Origin: Macrosoma leucophasiata
Lineage: Eukaryota > Arthropoda > Insecta > Lepidoptera > Hedylidae
Assembly (NCBI GenBank): GCA_036365455.1
Contig: JAWQUS010000025.1
Location: 25,580,001 to 25,644,000 of the forward strand
Direction of reading: 5' to 3'
Length of the DNA stretch: 64,000 bases
Positions within the stretch are counted from its first letter, which is position 1; every line of letters starts with the position of its first letter. The notes under the pieces are model-generated. The model did no database searches and had not been told where the DNA came from. It saw only the letters and a list, made by a program, of their open reading frames with translations. This document shows positions 30,135 to 39,639 of this stretch, in pieces. The position numbers were made by a program, and so were the translations under genes.

Positions 30135-32560
30135 TGTAATAGAAATAGAAATAGAAAATATTTTTATTTCGAATAGATCTTTACAGATACTTTCAATACG
30201 TCAATAAATCATAAACTACCAAGAGTGAATAACCATTACATATAGTAAAATCAAAGTCATATATTAATAGTAAATTAAAATTATAATTTAAACAACTTGG
30301 TTAAAACATAATAATCATAAAATTTTTCAATTCCTTCAATTATAATAAATGAAGAAAAAGAAAAACTTATGCGTCAAGTTCAATGTTATTCACTTAGCAG
30401 AGTTCCAAGTGCAGTCACTACTGAGAAGAACTCCGCTTCCCAACAAACTCAGTAAGAGCTCTTTTAAATGAGAGCTTAAATCTAGTACAGATTATCGTGA
30501 AAAATCAAATAATGTGAACGTCCATAGCATAGATGCAAATAAACTGCTATCTACTAAATGTGATGTAGCCCCTGCAAACCAGAACAGACCAGTCCCCACC
30601 AACAGCACCCGTTCACGAGTGTGACGCATGTGACAGCCATTGCCCTCCTCGACCATTTTAGAGGAAAGTGAGCAACCCGATACACGACGCCGCCAAAGGC
30701 AAAGACATTTAAGCGTGCATGACTGTTCCGGATATGCATACGGCAAAATAAAAGATGGAATTAATTTTCAGCCCGGGTATTCACATTATTCAACCCTTAA
30801 CAATAGTAGATACTAATTACTGAATACACGAAATCACAGTATCACAAAATAGCCTGGCAGCGATCGCTATAATCCCAAGACGTATTATCATTAAGATAAT
30901 AACAGGTCTTATAGTAATTACATTTATATAAACGTTCTTTCATTACTTTCTTAAATTTATTGATCGATAGACTTTGAACGTTTTTGGGGATTTGATTAAA
31001 GAACCGTATACATTGACCTCTAAAAGAATTACTGACCCTATTCAGCCGCGTTGCATGCACGGACAATTTGTATTTGTTCCTAGTATTTATACTGTGATTG
31101 TTACCTATTGTAGGAAACTCATTAATGTTTTTACGGACATATAATACATTTTCATAAATGTATTGCGAAGCTACAGTCAGAATATTTATTTCTTTAAATT
31201 TATTTCTAAGAGATACCCTTGGACTCAGCCCGTAGATAGCTCGGACAGCTCTCTTTTTCAGTACAAAAATAGTGTTGACGTCGGCGGCATTTCCCCATAG
31301 CAAAATGCCATAGGACATTATACTGTGAAAATAACTAAAATAAACGAGGCGAGCCGTCTCGACGTCTGTTAATAGTCTAATCTTTTTCACAGCAAATGCT
31401 GCCGAGCTAAGTCTACTAGCTAATTTGGCAATATGGGGACCCCATTGCAATTTAGCATCCACGGTAATGCCAAGAAATACCGTGGACTCTACGATCTCCA
31501 ATACTTCCTCATTTATCTTAACATTGGTTTCAACCTGTTTTACGTTAGGAGTAGTAAATTTAATACATTTTGTCTTACTGCTATTTAACGAAAGGTTATT
31601 GGCGCTAAACCGATGTACTATATTAGAGAGAGTATTGCTTATACAGTCAAAATCTACCTGCTGTCTTTTAATTTTGAACACTAAAGAAGTATCATCAGCA
31701 AACAATACCATCTCTTGGCCATCATTGATAATGTAGGGTAAGTCATTAATATAGACTAAGAAAAGAGATAGCCCGAAAATAGAACCCTGTGGGACCCCCA
31801 TATCCATTGAAGTCCCGGGAGATCTTGTCCCATTTACATCAACACACATATTTCTATTGCTTAAATATGAAGTCATAAGCTCGAGAGCGGTATCTCGAAG
31901 GCCGTAGTGATATAACTTTCTGACCAATGTTTAGTGCTGAACGCAATCAAATGCTTTAGATAAGTTACAGAATACCCCTAGTGCATTATGTGATTTTTCC
32001 CAAGCTTCAAAAATGAGTTAGACAAGTTCAACACCTGCATCGGTAGTTGAACGACCCCTAGTAAATCCAAACTGTCGACAATGTAAAAGTTTATTATGGT
32101 TAAAGTGTGCAAGTAGTTAAATTAAAATGAGTTTTTCAAAAATTATACTTAAGACAGGTAGTACAGAAATTGGTCTAAAGTTTGTGGGGTCACTTGTACT
32201 ACCGGATTTAAATAATGGAATAACTTTACTATGTTTCATTAGATCAGGCAATATACCACTTACAATACTACGAGTATTATTAAACATAGCCGCTAGGTAA
32301 GGTGCAATCACATCCATTATTACATATGCAACTTTTACAGATAAGCCCCATAAATCAGTTGTATTCTTAATATTAATAGACTTAAAGGCATGTATAACAT
32401 CCGCAGTATTAACTTACTTAAAATTAAATACAGTTTTATTTTGATGTACATTTTTTTTCAATAATGATGCGGCGACGGTAGGCGATGAAATGAGGTCTCC
32501 AGTCATGTCGTCTGTACGATCATTTCTAAGTACAGTATCCAACAAGAAATAATGCACATC
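30135..32560 (-). mobile_element. LINE, Jockey/CR1 group, 5'-truncated
   Basis: Coding remains at 30842-32560 are followed by ~700 bp of 3' untranslated sequence ending in (TTTCTA)n, seen at 30134-30155 as TAATAGAAATAGAAATAG. The short tandem tail is typical of CR1/Jockey-like LINEs. The 5' end stops where the R145 repeat begins. The untranslated region is assigned by position and tail only, and could include other insertions. Confidence 0.65.
30842..32560 (-). pseudogene. LINE reverse transcriptase, broken
   Basis: Non-LTR reverse transcriptase in several pieces. From the 5' side: AYVIMDVIAPYLAAMFN, then FRPISVLPVLS, QFGFTRGRSTTDAG, motif A as FCNLSKAFDCV, motif B as GVPQGSIFGLSLFLVYINDL, motif C as LFADDTSLV, then a long intact 3' frame (30842-31927). 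There are in-frame stops between 31928 and 32116 and after FNFK. The usual first aspartate of motif A is asparagine here. Clade placement (Jockey/CR1 group) rests on motif wording only. Confidence 0.85.
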
Positions 32561-32733
32561 GACCTCAGGAAGAGACGTCGGCTTATTTCGGATCTATAGA
32601 GCGTTATTTCTTTCGCACCTTACCTCTTTGACGTTTGTCGACCATTTTGATCAAGTTTTGACCAATACCGGACTACGGATGCTTACGTAGGCAGTGTGCA
32701 GCAGAGATAACGCTCTATAAAGCCGAAACTAGC
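32550..32733. repeat. Repeat R145, copy 1 (MITE-like)
   Basis: Shared with 44.59-44.77 kb. The ends are imperfect inverted repeats: CGGCTTATTTCGG...TATAGAGCGTTAT and AGAGATAACGCTCTATAAAGCCGAAAC. The middle (TTGACGTTTGTCGACCATTTTGATCAAGTTTTGAC, in parts) is well conserved between the two copies. Confidence 0.65.
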
Positions 32734-32828
32734 AGATTGCCACTTTAAAGATTATTGAAAGTAAACCATTTATATATTTCTCCAAATTTACGGTAATGTA
32801 ATTTGGATTCCGTATATTCACTTTAAAA

Positions 32829-32955
32829 ACTTTTGAGGTATCGTCTGCAAATAAAATTGTTTTGGCCCACTGTTAGGCATCAAATGAAGTAAATCATTAA
32901 CGTAGACTAAACACAGAAATGGTCCTAATATTGAGCCCTGTGAAACACTTACTTA
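32829..32955 (-). pseudogene. Second LINE reverse transcriptase fragment
   Basis: The minus strand gives SVSQGSILGPFLCLVYVND, then after a one-base shift ILFADDTSKV: RT motifs B and C. Its position upstream of the 30.8-kb LINE rules out being part of that copy. It is more decayed and probably belongs to a related family. Confidence 0.7.
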
Positions 32956-33059
32956 ACTATCTTTAATAGTAACGGATTCGTAGCACGCTCCGAATTTAGA
33001 GCAACATATCACTTCTGTATGCCACAAATAGGCAGACTGTGGCGATATATATTATGAAT

Positions 33060-33520
33060 TCATTTCGGAGGTGTAAAATCGATTCATCTTTATACGAAAA
33101 GCTACAAGTTGTTCAACATCCAACTGGAACACGACTTTCGTCTATCTTAAGCGCCATTATAACTTAAAAGCAATACAAAATAATATAAAATTTAAAGAAC
33201 ATCACATTTTATTATACAAAGGGTTATTGCTTAGCTATTTCATAAAACGGAGCCTCCTACATTAATAAGGATTCAATATTTATGTTAACAGTTACCGAAA
33301 CCATAAAAGAGTACATTGAAATCTCTCCCTCTCTCAAGATTACATGAGGTTGGGGTTATTTTCTAACCAATTATTTTCTTATACTTACAGGATGATTTTT
33401 TTCGGTGTGAAAATTTCGATACATTTATTACTTAAGAAAATTTGTTAATGTAATAATACTGGTACTGGAAAGGAAGAAAATGAGTCGTAACATTTGAAAG
33501 TTTTTGAATGACGTCTTAAT
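33060..33520. other. No recognisable feature
   Basis: AT-rich; no shared repeat or coding signal. Confidence 0.5.
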
Positions 33521-33524
33521 TTTT

Positions 33525-33577
33525 ATTATTATACTGCATGCATTCAGCATAGTGCTGAATGCATACAGTATAATAAT
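33525..33577. repeat. Palindrome, 25-bp arms
   Basis: ATTATTATACTGCATGCATT at 33525 and its complement ending 33577, one mismatch, 3-nt loop. It abuts the 3' end of the next SINE-A. Confidence 0.9.
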
Positions 33578-33579
33578 AA

Positions 33580-33826
33580 TAAATGCAAGCATCCACGATT
33601 TGCCGGTTACGTTTCAGCCCGTATAACAGGTGTCGAACCTGTTGACATAATATTCGGGCGAATTACCAAACTCCGAGGTACTCAGAAACTCACAGAAAAT
33701 GTCCAATTTAACAAAGGTGAAATAAAGGATTTAGATAACGAATTTAATATCTTATCTCTGATAGCCCCCGACCCAGGAATCGAACCTAGGACCCCAGAGA
33801 AGCAGTAGGTCACTACTTCTACCGTT
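33580..33826 (-). mobile_element. SINE-A, reversed
   Basis: From AATGCAAGCATCCACGATTTG to the tRNA-like head (CAGGAATCGAACCTAGGACC, CACTACTTCTACC). The extreme 3' end is missing, and SINE-B follows directly at its 5' end. Confidence 0.8.
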
Positions 33827-34120
33827 TTTTTTTAATGTAGTGAAATTGGCAAAGAAGCATGCAGTTCACATTGATGTTAAGAGATGACTGCAGCCTATAG
33901 ACACCCACACAAAGACCAAGGTCAAAATGCAGATGCGTTACCATTCCCGAGGCCTAAGGTATTATGCCTCTGTGCCGGAAATTACAGGGCATACATACAG
34001 GGCGTACATTACCACCTGACCGGAACACGATAGTGCTGAACACTACCATTTAGCGGCAAGTATATTAGGTAATGCGGTGATAAATACGCCCGCGAGTTCC
34101 GTCACTGGAGCTCTACCAAA
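33827..34120 (-). repeat. SINE-B, with an internal 10-bp duplication
   Basis: Complete reversed copy. CAGGGCATACATA is followed by CAGGGCGTACATT, a small private duplication near 33990. Confidence 0.85.
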
Positions 34121-34244
34121 ACTGTTGTTGTGTGTTGTACTGTTGCTGTTACCACTAAAATACCACGGCAGGCGATTTTTTAAATTCACCAATTTTGTTA
34201 CAAAATTTAATACCGTTAACGTGTTTTATTATCGATACCAAGTA

Positions 34245-34824
34245 TGTATGTATGTATCTTCACGCCAGGTCCCTAACGGGGTAGGCAGAGAGTGTAGAGC
34301 GCCAGATATCCCGGTTCTGACAAACCTCTCGTGCCTCGTCTACCTTCATCATTCTCTTCATACATGCACGCCGATTCCTAAGACTTTTGACCCCACCATC
34401 AGACAGAACTCGACCTATTTGGTCATGGTAGGTCAGTCTTGGTTTTCCTGGGCCTCTGCAACCATCCACATTCGCATTGTATATCTGTTTAGTCATTCGC
34501 TCATTCGACATTCTTTCTATATGCCCGAACCATCGGAGCATGCCTTTTTTCATTTTTACACCGATACTATCATTCACACAAAGTCTTTTTCTTACATCTT
34601 CATTACGAACGCGATCGGTGAGTGATACACCGCAGATCTTGCGCAAAGATCTCATCTCGACCGCGTTCAACTTACTTTCATGCTCTTTTCTGCATACCCA
34701 GCTCTCACTTCCATATAAAAGCGTTGGAGTAAGTACAGCATTATGTACGGCTAGTCGAGCCCGCTGGCTGAGATGTTTAGATTCTAGCAGCTTACCCAAC
34801 GCTCCATTCACGCAATTCCCAGCA
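34245..34824 (-). pseudogene. LINE-G 3' copy with target duplication
   Basis: Flanked by the 11-bp duplication GATACCAAGTA (34234-34244 and 34825-34835), so this is one 5'-truncated LINE insertion of 580 bp. The frame (34260-34832) is the C-terminal part of an RT-bearing protein: LLYGSESWVCRKEHE, MRSLRKICGVSLTDRVRNE, MLRWFGHIERM, GCRGPGKPRLTYHDQ and VCQNRDIWR. The wording (YGSE.W, VRNE, RW.GHI.R) is RTE-like. The 3' tail is (ATAC)n. Reading through, the frame is open, implying youth. Confidence 0.85.
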
Positions 34825-35133
34825 GATACCAAGTAACTGACAAAATATTCGCACTAAAAAGAATCAGCCTGTACGTTGGAATACAACATAACCAATGATA
34901 ATAACAATAATAATTTGCTATTACAATACATTCCTAATCTCGATATTGAGTCTCTCGCTCGAACAATTACAATTGTAATGGGATTACATCCATAATTAAA
35001 TCAAAGTATAGAATATGTATTAGAATTAAATTGGTTAAACAGATGTATTGGTTTTAATCAATTATTAATTGGATTTGTCATTTAAGTGGATATGATTGAT
35101 AAGATTGGATTCGTGGTTTGATTTATGTTATAA

Positions 35134-35900
35134 CTAGCTGTTGCCCGCGGCTCTGCCCGTGTGTAGGTCGCTTTTCGCATAACCTGTGGAAACTCATCAA
35201 ATCATCCCAGGGCATCCCACAGGAACATTTTTTCGGGATAAAAGTCCGAGGTTCCGTTGTAAGCAAGGAACCCTTATTGTTCCGCCATGTCCATATAAAG
35301 CGGCTGGACCGGAAATTCAAACGTTACAGTAATAGAAGCTACATATAACAAAATTAAAAGGAAAAACTACCACACATAAGTTGGCGTTACGAGTTTGCGA
35401 GTTATAGTCGACCAAAACTAATTTACTGAAAAAATTCAAACATGTCCATAATAATGGCAACCCATTACACGTCCCACTGCTGGGCACGAGTCTCGCCCCT
35501 TTTTGGGGGGAGGCCTGGAGCTTACTCCACCACGCTGCTCCAATGCGGATTGGTGGAGGTGGGTGGGTTAGTGGCCAACCCGCTGTCGGATGTTTTCAAA
35601 CCGCCCATAAGGCCTCCGACAAGGTTTAACGACTGCTATCTATCGATAGCAACCGGGACCGACGGCTTAACGTGCCCTCCGAAGCACGGAAACGCGCATT
35701 TAATTTGCCACTAGCGGTCACCCATCACGCTACCCGACCGCGCCCGTAGTGCGAAACCGAGCAGATCGCTTACGATCTACACCAGCCGCTGGGCCATGCG
35801 CGCTTCATGTCCATAGAAAATATTTATTTATATTTTTCATTACATTATTCAAACCTAAGAACCTACACTGCGCGTGGTCCGACACGCACCTGACCGGTTT
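35134..35900. repeat. Older repeat R35, split by SINE-D
   Basis: Begins with a Helitron-like end (CTAGCTGTTGCCCGCGGCTC). From AAATTCAAACGTTACAGTAATAG (35313) onward it matches 37.73-37.96 kb: AAATTAAAAGGAAAAACTA, AGTTTGCGAGTTATAGTCGA, CCTACACTGCGCGTGG. SINE-D was inserted at 35.45 kb with a 10-bp duplication. Confidence 0.6.
35451..35805 (-). mobile_element. SINE-D with target duplication
   Basis: Flanked by CATGTCCATA (35441-35450 and 35806-35815). Best-preserved copy of the family: CCCACTGCTGGGCACGAG, GGAGCTTACTCCACCACG, GGCTTAACGTGCCCTCC, AGCAGATCGCTTACGATC, GGGCCATGCGCGCTT. The uninterrupted homologous site at 37.87 kb confirms the insertion. Confidence 0.85.
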
Positions 35901-36276
35901 TTTTTTTAATTATTTACGTTAGTCAAAGTTCACGTTCTATTTACAAGATTCACTTACGTACGTCAACTGGTCTTTTACCACCAAAACTAATAGAATTTTC
36001 ATAGCATAATTTTCCCTCTTTCTCAGCAAAAAAGTTTCGCTGGCCCGTCGTAAAACCAGACTCTGTTTGGTAAGCTACCCGCGTCGCCCACCGTACGGAT
36101 AGCTTATGAGGTCATAAAGTGACATTACTGTCTACTCGGCTTATATTAAAAGTTTCATGATGAAAAAGTCGGGCTAAATTATTTATATACTGCTGTTTAC
36201 TATTTGGGATACGTGGAAAATTTTAATCGTGGGGAAACTTCATGAAAAATGAATACAGTAAACTGCATGCCAGTTT

Positions 36277-36493
36277 TTTTTTTTTTTTTTTTTATGTTAT
36301 AAAAGTGGCAAACAAGCGTGCAATTCACATTGATGTTAAGTGATGACTGCAGCCTATAGACACCCACACAATGACCAGAGGTCAAAATGCCGGAACACGA
36401 TAGTGCTGAACACTACCATTTAGCGGCAAGTATATTAGGTAATGCGGTGGTGCCTACGCCCGCGAGCTCCGTCACTGAAGCTCTACCACCAGT
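36277..36493 (-). repeat. SINE-B, internally deleted
   Basis: AGAGGTCAAAATG joins directly to CCGGAACACGATAG, removing about 80 bp; both ends are intact. Confidence 0.8.
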
Positions 36494-36593
36494 AAAGTTT
36501 GACACTTCCATGACATAAAAACAAAATTGGTCTCAGGGATATCGCATATTTTTATCACATTAGACGAGTCATGTAATGATAATTTTAACTGAG

Positions 36594-36845
36594 GCTTACG
36601 GGTTCGATTCCCGAGACGGGACAAATATTGGTAAGGCCTATAGATATTTGTTTGGGGTCTAGGTGTTTGTGTATGTGTTGTGTGGGTGTAAAGGCAACCA
36701 CGACACAGGTTTATTCCTAGTGTGGGCTGTGAGTGTTAGCATATTTTGTCGAAACAAATATATGTAAGCCATACAAACATTTATCCCAATACGGGTATCG
36801 AGCCCGTGAGCCTTGGTTCAAATGATCGTTATATACCGCTGGACC
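36594..36845. mobile_element. SINE-E, fold-back copy
   Basis: The left part is forward from the box B (CGGGTTCGATTCCCGAG) to TTAGCATATTTTGT. The right part is the reverse complement of head and proximal body (GTTGGTCCAGCGGTAT, ATACGGGTATCGAGCCC). The two parts meet near 36749. Confidence 0.7.
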
Positions 36846-36854
36846 AACTGATGA

Positions 36855-37094
36855 TGTTTTCACTGGTGGTAGAGTTAGTAGAAGAAGCTCGATGGTAGTA
36901 GAAGCTCGAGGGCGTAGACACCACCGGATTAACCAATCAATCTGCTGCTAAATGGTAGTGCTGAACACTACCATTTAACGGTAGATTGATTGGGTAATCC
37001 GGTTAGGGGGTAATGTACGGCCCCGTAATAACTATCATAGAGACCTATCAATGTGAACTGCATGCTTGTTTGCCACCTTCATTACACAAAAAAA
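36855..37094 (+). repeat. SINE-B with internal palindrome
   Basis: Forward copy with a duplicated hairpin region (GAAGCTCGATGGTAGTAGAAGCTCGAGG) and an inverted repeat of 38-bp arms (36923-36960 and 36966-37003, ~4 mismatches) that replaces the central part. The A-rich end CATTACACAAAAAAA is intact. Confidence 0.75.
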
Positions 37095-37379
37095 TTGCTG
37101 TTATATTCTCGGGCTCTTTCACTGGAGCTCTACCATCAGTCAAAACGTTTGCCAGTGATATAGCAATCATGTAGCACCATAAACTGCGTCCCTATTTCCC
37201 TCACATAAAGCCTCCGAAATTGGGGTTGAAACTTTAATGTGGAGCCACTAGGTCAAGTAAAGTATCGTAAAAAAACTGCTTGTTATACAGTATTTTGTTT
37301 ACACATTCTAAAATAGATTTTATGGCATCATTTACTTGCTGCTTCCAGGAGTGAAAGTTCAGTGAAGGAATATCTTGAT

Positions 37380-37965
37380 ACTAGTGACGTATATTAATAC
37401 TTTCAAGGGTTTTTTTAGCGCAGAAACTATTAGTACTAGAGACTTGAAATTTGGCACAAGTATACACCTTAATCACGCCGACAAAGTGGTAGATAAAAAC
37501 CTGAAATAAAAATATTTGGGGTAACCTCCCCTACATGTAACGCGCAAATAAAGTTAAATTTTCTATATCTATATAGTGTGGGTATCGTTAGATAGGTCTC
37601 TAAAAAATATTATGGGTGTCCGAACATCATTTTTCGATTTAGTTAACTGTTCGTGACTTATTAAGCTTTAAAGTGCAAATTTTCGTTAGACTCCAGTGTC
37701 CCCCCTCCGCCCTACATACTAAATGGTTGTTGTTAGAAATTCAAACGTTACGGCAATAGTAGCTACATGTAACGAAATTAAAAGGAAAACTATCACATTG
37801 AAGTTGGATTTGCAAGTATGCGAGTAATAGTCGATCAAATGTATTTTACTCGAAAATTTCGAACAAATCCATACAAAATATTTATTTTTTTCATTACATC
37901 TCATACTCTGTAACTACGAAATCCTACACTGCGCGTGGCCCAACATGCACTTGACCCATTTTTTC
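37380..37965. repeat. Older repeat R35, second copy
   Basis: 37730-37965 matches the 35.3-35.9 kb repeat without the SINE-D. The upstream part (ACTTGAAATTTGGCACAAG, AACCTCCCCTACATGTAACG) has the form of a repeat common in Lepidoptera, recalled from memory. No coding signal. Confidence 0.5.
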
Positions 37966-38068
37966 ATTACACTAACCTGAGGCACTCCTAATTTTTGAAG
38001 TCCCCGAGTCAATTCCCCGCGAGCGCCCGCCACGACCGAGCGGACGTGTTTCACTCGCCGCACTGTAA

Positions 38069-38429
38069 TGCCGGCACTACACTAGAGAACATAATAATAC
38101 TACGTATAGAATGGACACTTCGACGTCCCACCCGATTTCTCCGCATCACCCAACCTCCTCCCCTCTTATGGGCGACGGTTGGTATTTTCTACGTGCTACG
38201 CACACAGGTGTACGTGTAAATACACGTCACTGATGTCTGTGTAATAGAGACCTAATTAAGCGTTTGTATGGAATTTAGGCAGAGCGACCGTGGTGTGACT
38301 ACACATCGGCGTATGCATCCGCCGACGTGTAGATGAGGTGATTTGAGCGTCTGTGGTAGGTATTTAATGTCGGCGGACGCATACGCAGATGACGTCTGCA
38401 GATGCATCTGTCGACGTGTAGTGCCGGCA
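38069..38429. mobile_element. MITE with TAA duplications, Harbinger-like
   Basis: Inverted termini TGCCGGCACTACAC and GTGTAGTGCCGGCA are perfect and flanked by TAA on both sides (38066-38068, 38430-38432). A 3-bp TAA duplication fits the PIF/Harbinger superfamily. Inside are a reversed copy of repeat R5 (38092-38290) and short repeats of CATCCGCCGACGTGTAG type. No transposase. Confidence 0.65.
38092..38290. repeat. Interspersed repeat R5, copy 3
   Basis: Opposite orientation to the 5.6- and 22.3-kb copies, from ACTACGTATAGAATGGACAC to TGGAATTTAGGCAGAG. It lies inside the MITE, as a nested insertion or as part of it. Confidence 0.6.
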
Positions 38430-38576
38430 TAACGATCTCTTAGTCGTAACACACGTCCGGACTTGGACAGCGGATTCTGTACGCTCCGAACCAAATCAGG
38501 GATGCGACCACCTATCGACATTGCTATTGTCGTTGTCATTGCTGTCAATTTCATTTCGATTTAATCGAAATAATCT

Positions 38577-38763
38577 AAAATGCAGATGCGTTACCACTTC
38601 TGAGGCCTAAGGTGTTATGCCTCTGTGCCGGAAATTACAGGGCCGTACATTACCACCTGACCGGAACACGATAGTGCTGAACACTGCCATTCAGCGACAA
38701 GTATATTAGGTAATGCGGCGGTGCCTACGCCCACGAGCTCCGTCACTGGAGCTCTACCACCAG
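38577..38763 (-). repeat. SINE-B, 3'-truncated
   Basis: Starts at AATGCAGATGCG, so the A-tail third is missing; the rest is standard to CTACCACCAGT. Confidence 0.8.
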
Positions 38764-38769
38764 TAAAAC

Positions 38770-39404
38770 ATTTAATTACTGCTCTATCAGATAACTGTGT
38801 TGATTTCGCATGTCAATGGAATTCATGACACAATATTTGAACACCCGGAATGGAAAACCTCGGTTGCTTTAACATAAAAATTACGAGTGGATTTAAAATC
38901 GACGACAGCACCATTCTTCGCACAAAAGAGTCAACTTAACAAAAGAACAAAATGTCTTTATTGTTGGAAAAATAAGATTTTCCCTTGAAAAACATTAAAG
39001 ATTATGAGATAATATACTAAAGTTGAGTCGCCGAGAAATCGCGCGTTATTTTGATAGGTGCTTGTGACTTCAATTTAGTTAGGGTTTATTAATATACTCA
39101 GCTCAAGGTTGAGACCCCCAGATATATTTTTTTTCAAGTTGGGAATTCTTATAAACACCTGTCGTTCATAAGTATTGACAAGTTGGTTAGAGTTGTAAAG
39201 CTGGGCGTAGTACATATTATTATTATTTGGCATAGCTTATAACTCTTGACCCAATATTATAAGCAAACTAAAGGAGATGTCGCGAGCTCGGCTTTGATTC
39301 GTACGCGTCATCAATAAATGGGTAAATTAAAGAAGAATCCGTCAGAAATACGATTAGTTTATTCAAGAATAAATTTAGAGTTACAACCACATTTAATTCT
39401 AAGG
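38770..39404. other. No recognisable feature
   Basis: No shared repeat or coding signal seen between the SINE-B and the R41 repeat. Confidence 0.45.
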
Positions 39405-39639
39405 ATTTTATCATTTTCAATCATGTTCAACATGGCGGCGATACAGCCGACGTTTGGAATAGTACCTATGTATATAAAACAAAACTAATGCTATCTGTAT
39501 CTTACTAGTGCATAACATATTATAAAAAAAACGATGTATCGAATCGATCAATTTAAAGAAGTTCTGATTAATTTCTTCAAATTGGAAAACGATTACCATT
39601 ATGTTCTTAGTATTAACACATGAAATTGATTTCGATAGT

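Noticed and set aside
34077..34625. 182-codon plus-strand reading frame
   Set aside because: It runs antisense through SINE-B and LINE-G. The minus-strand LINE-G frame has recognisable RT C-terminal motifs and this one has none.
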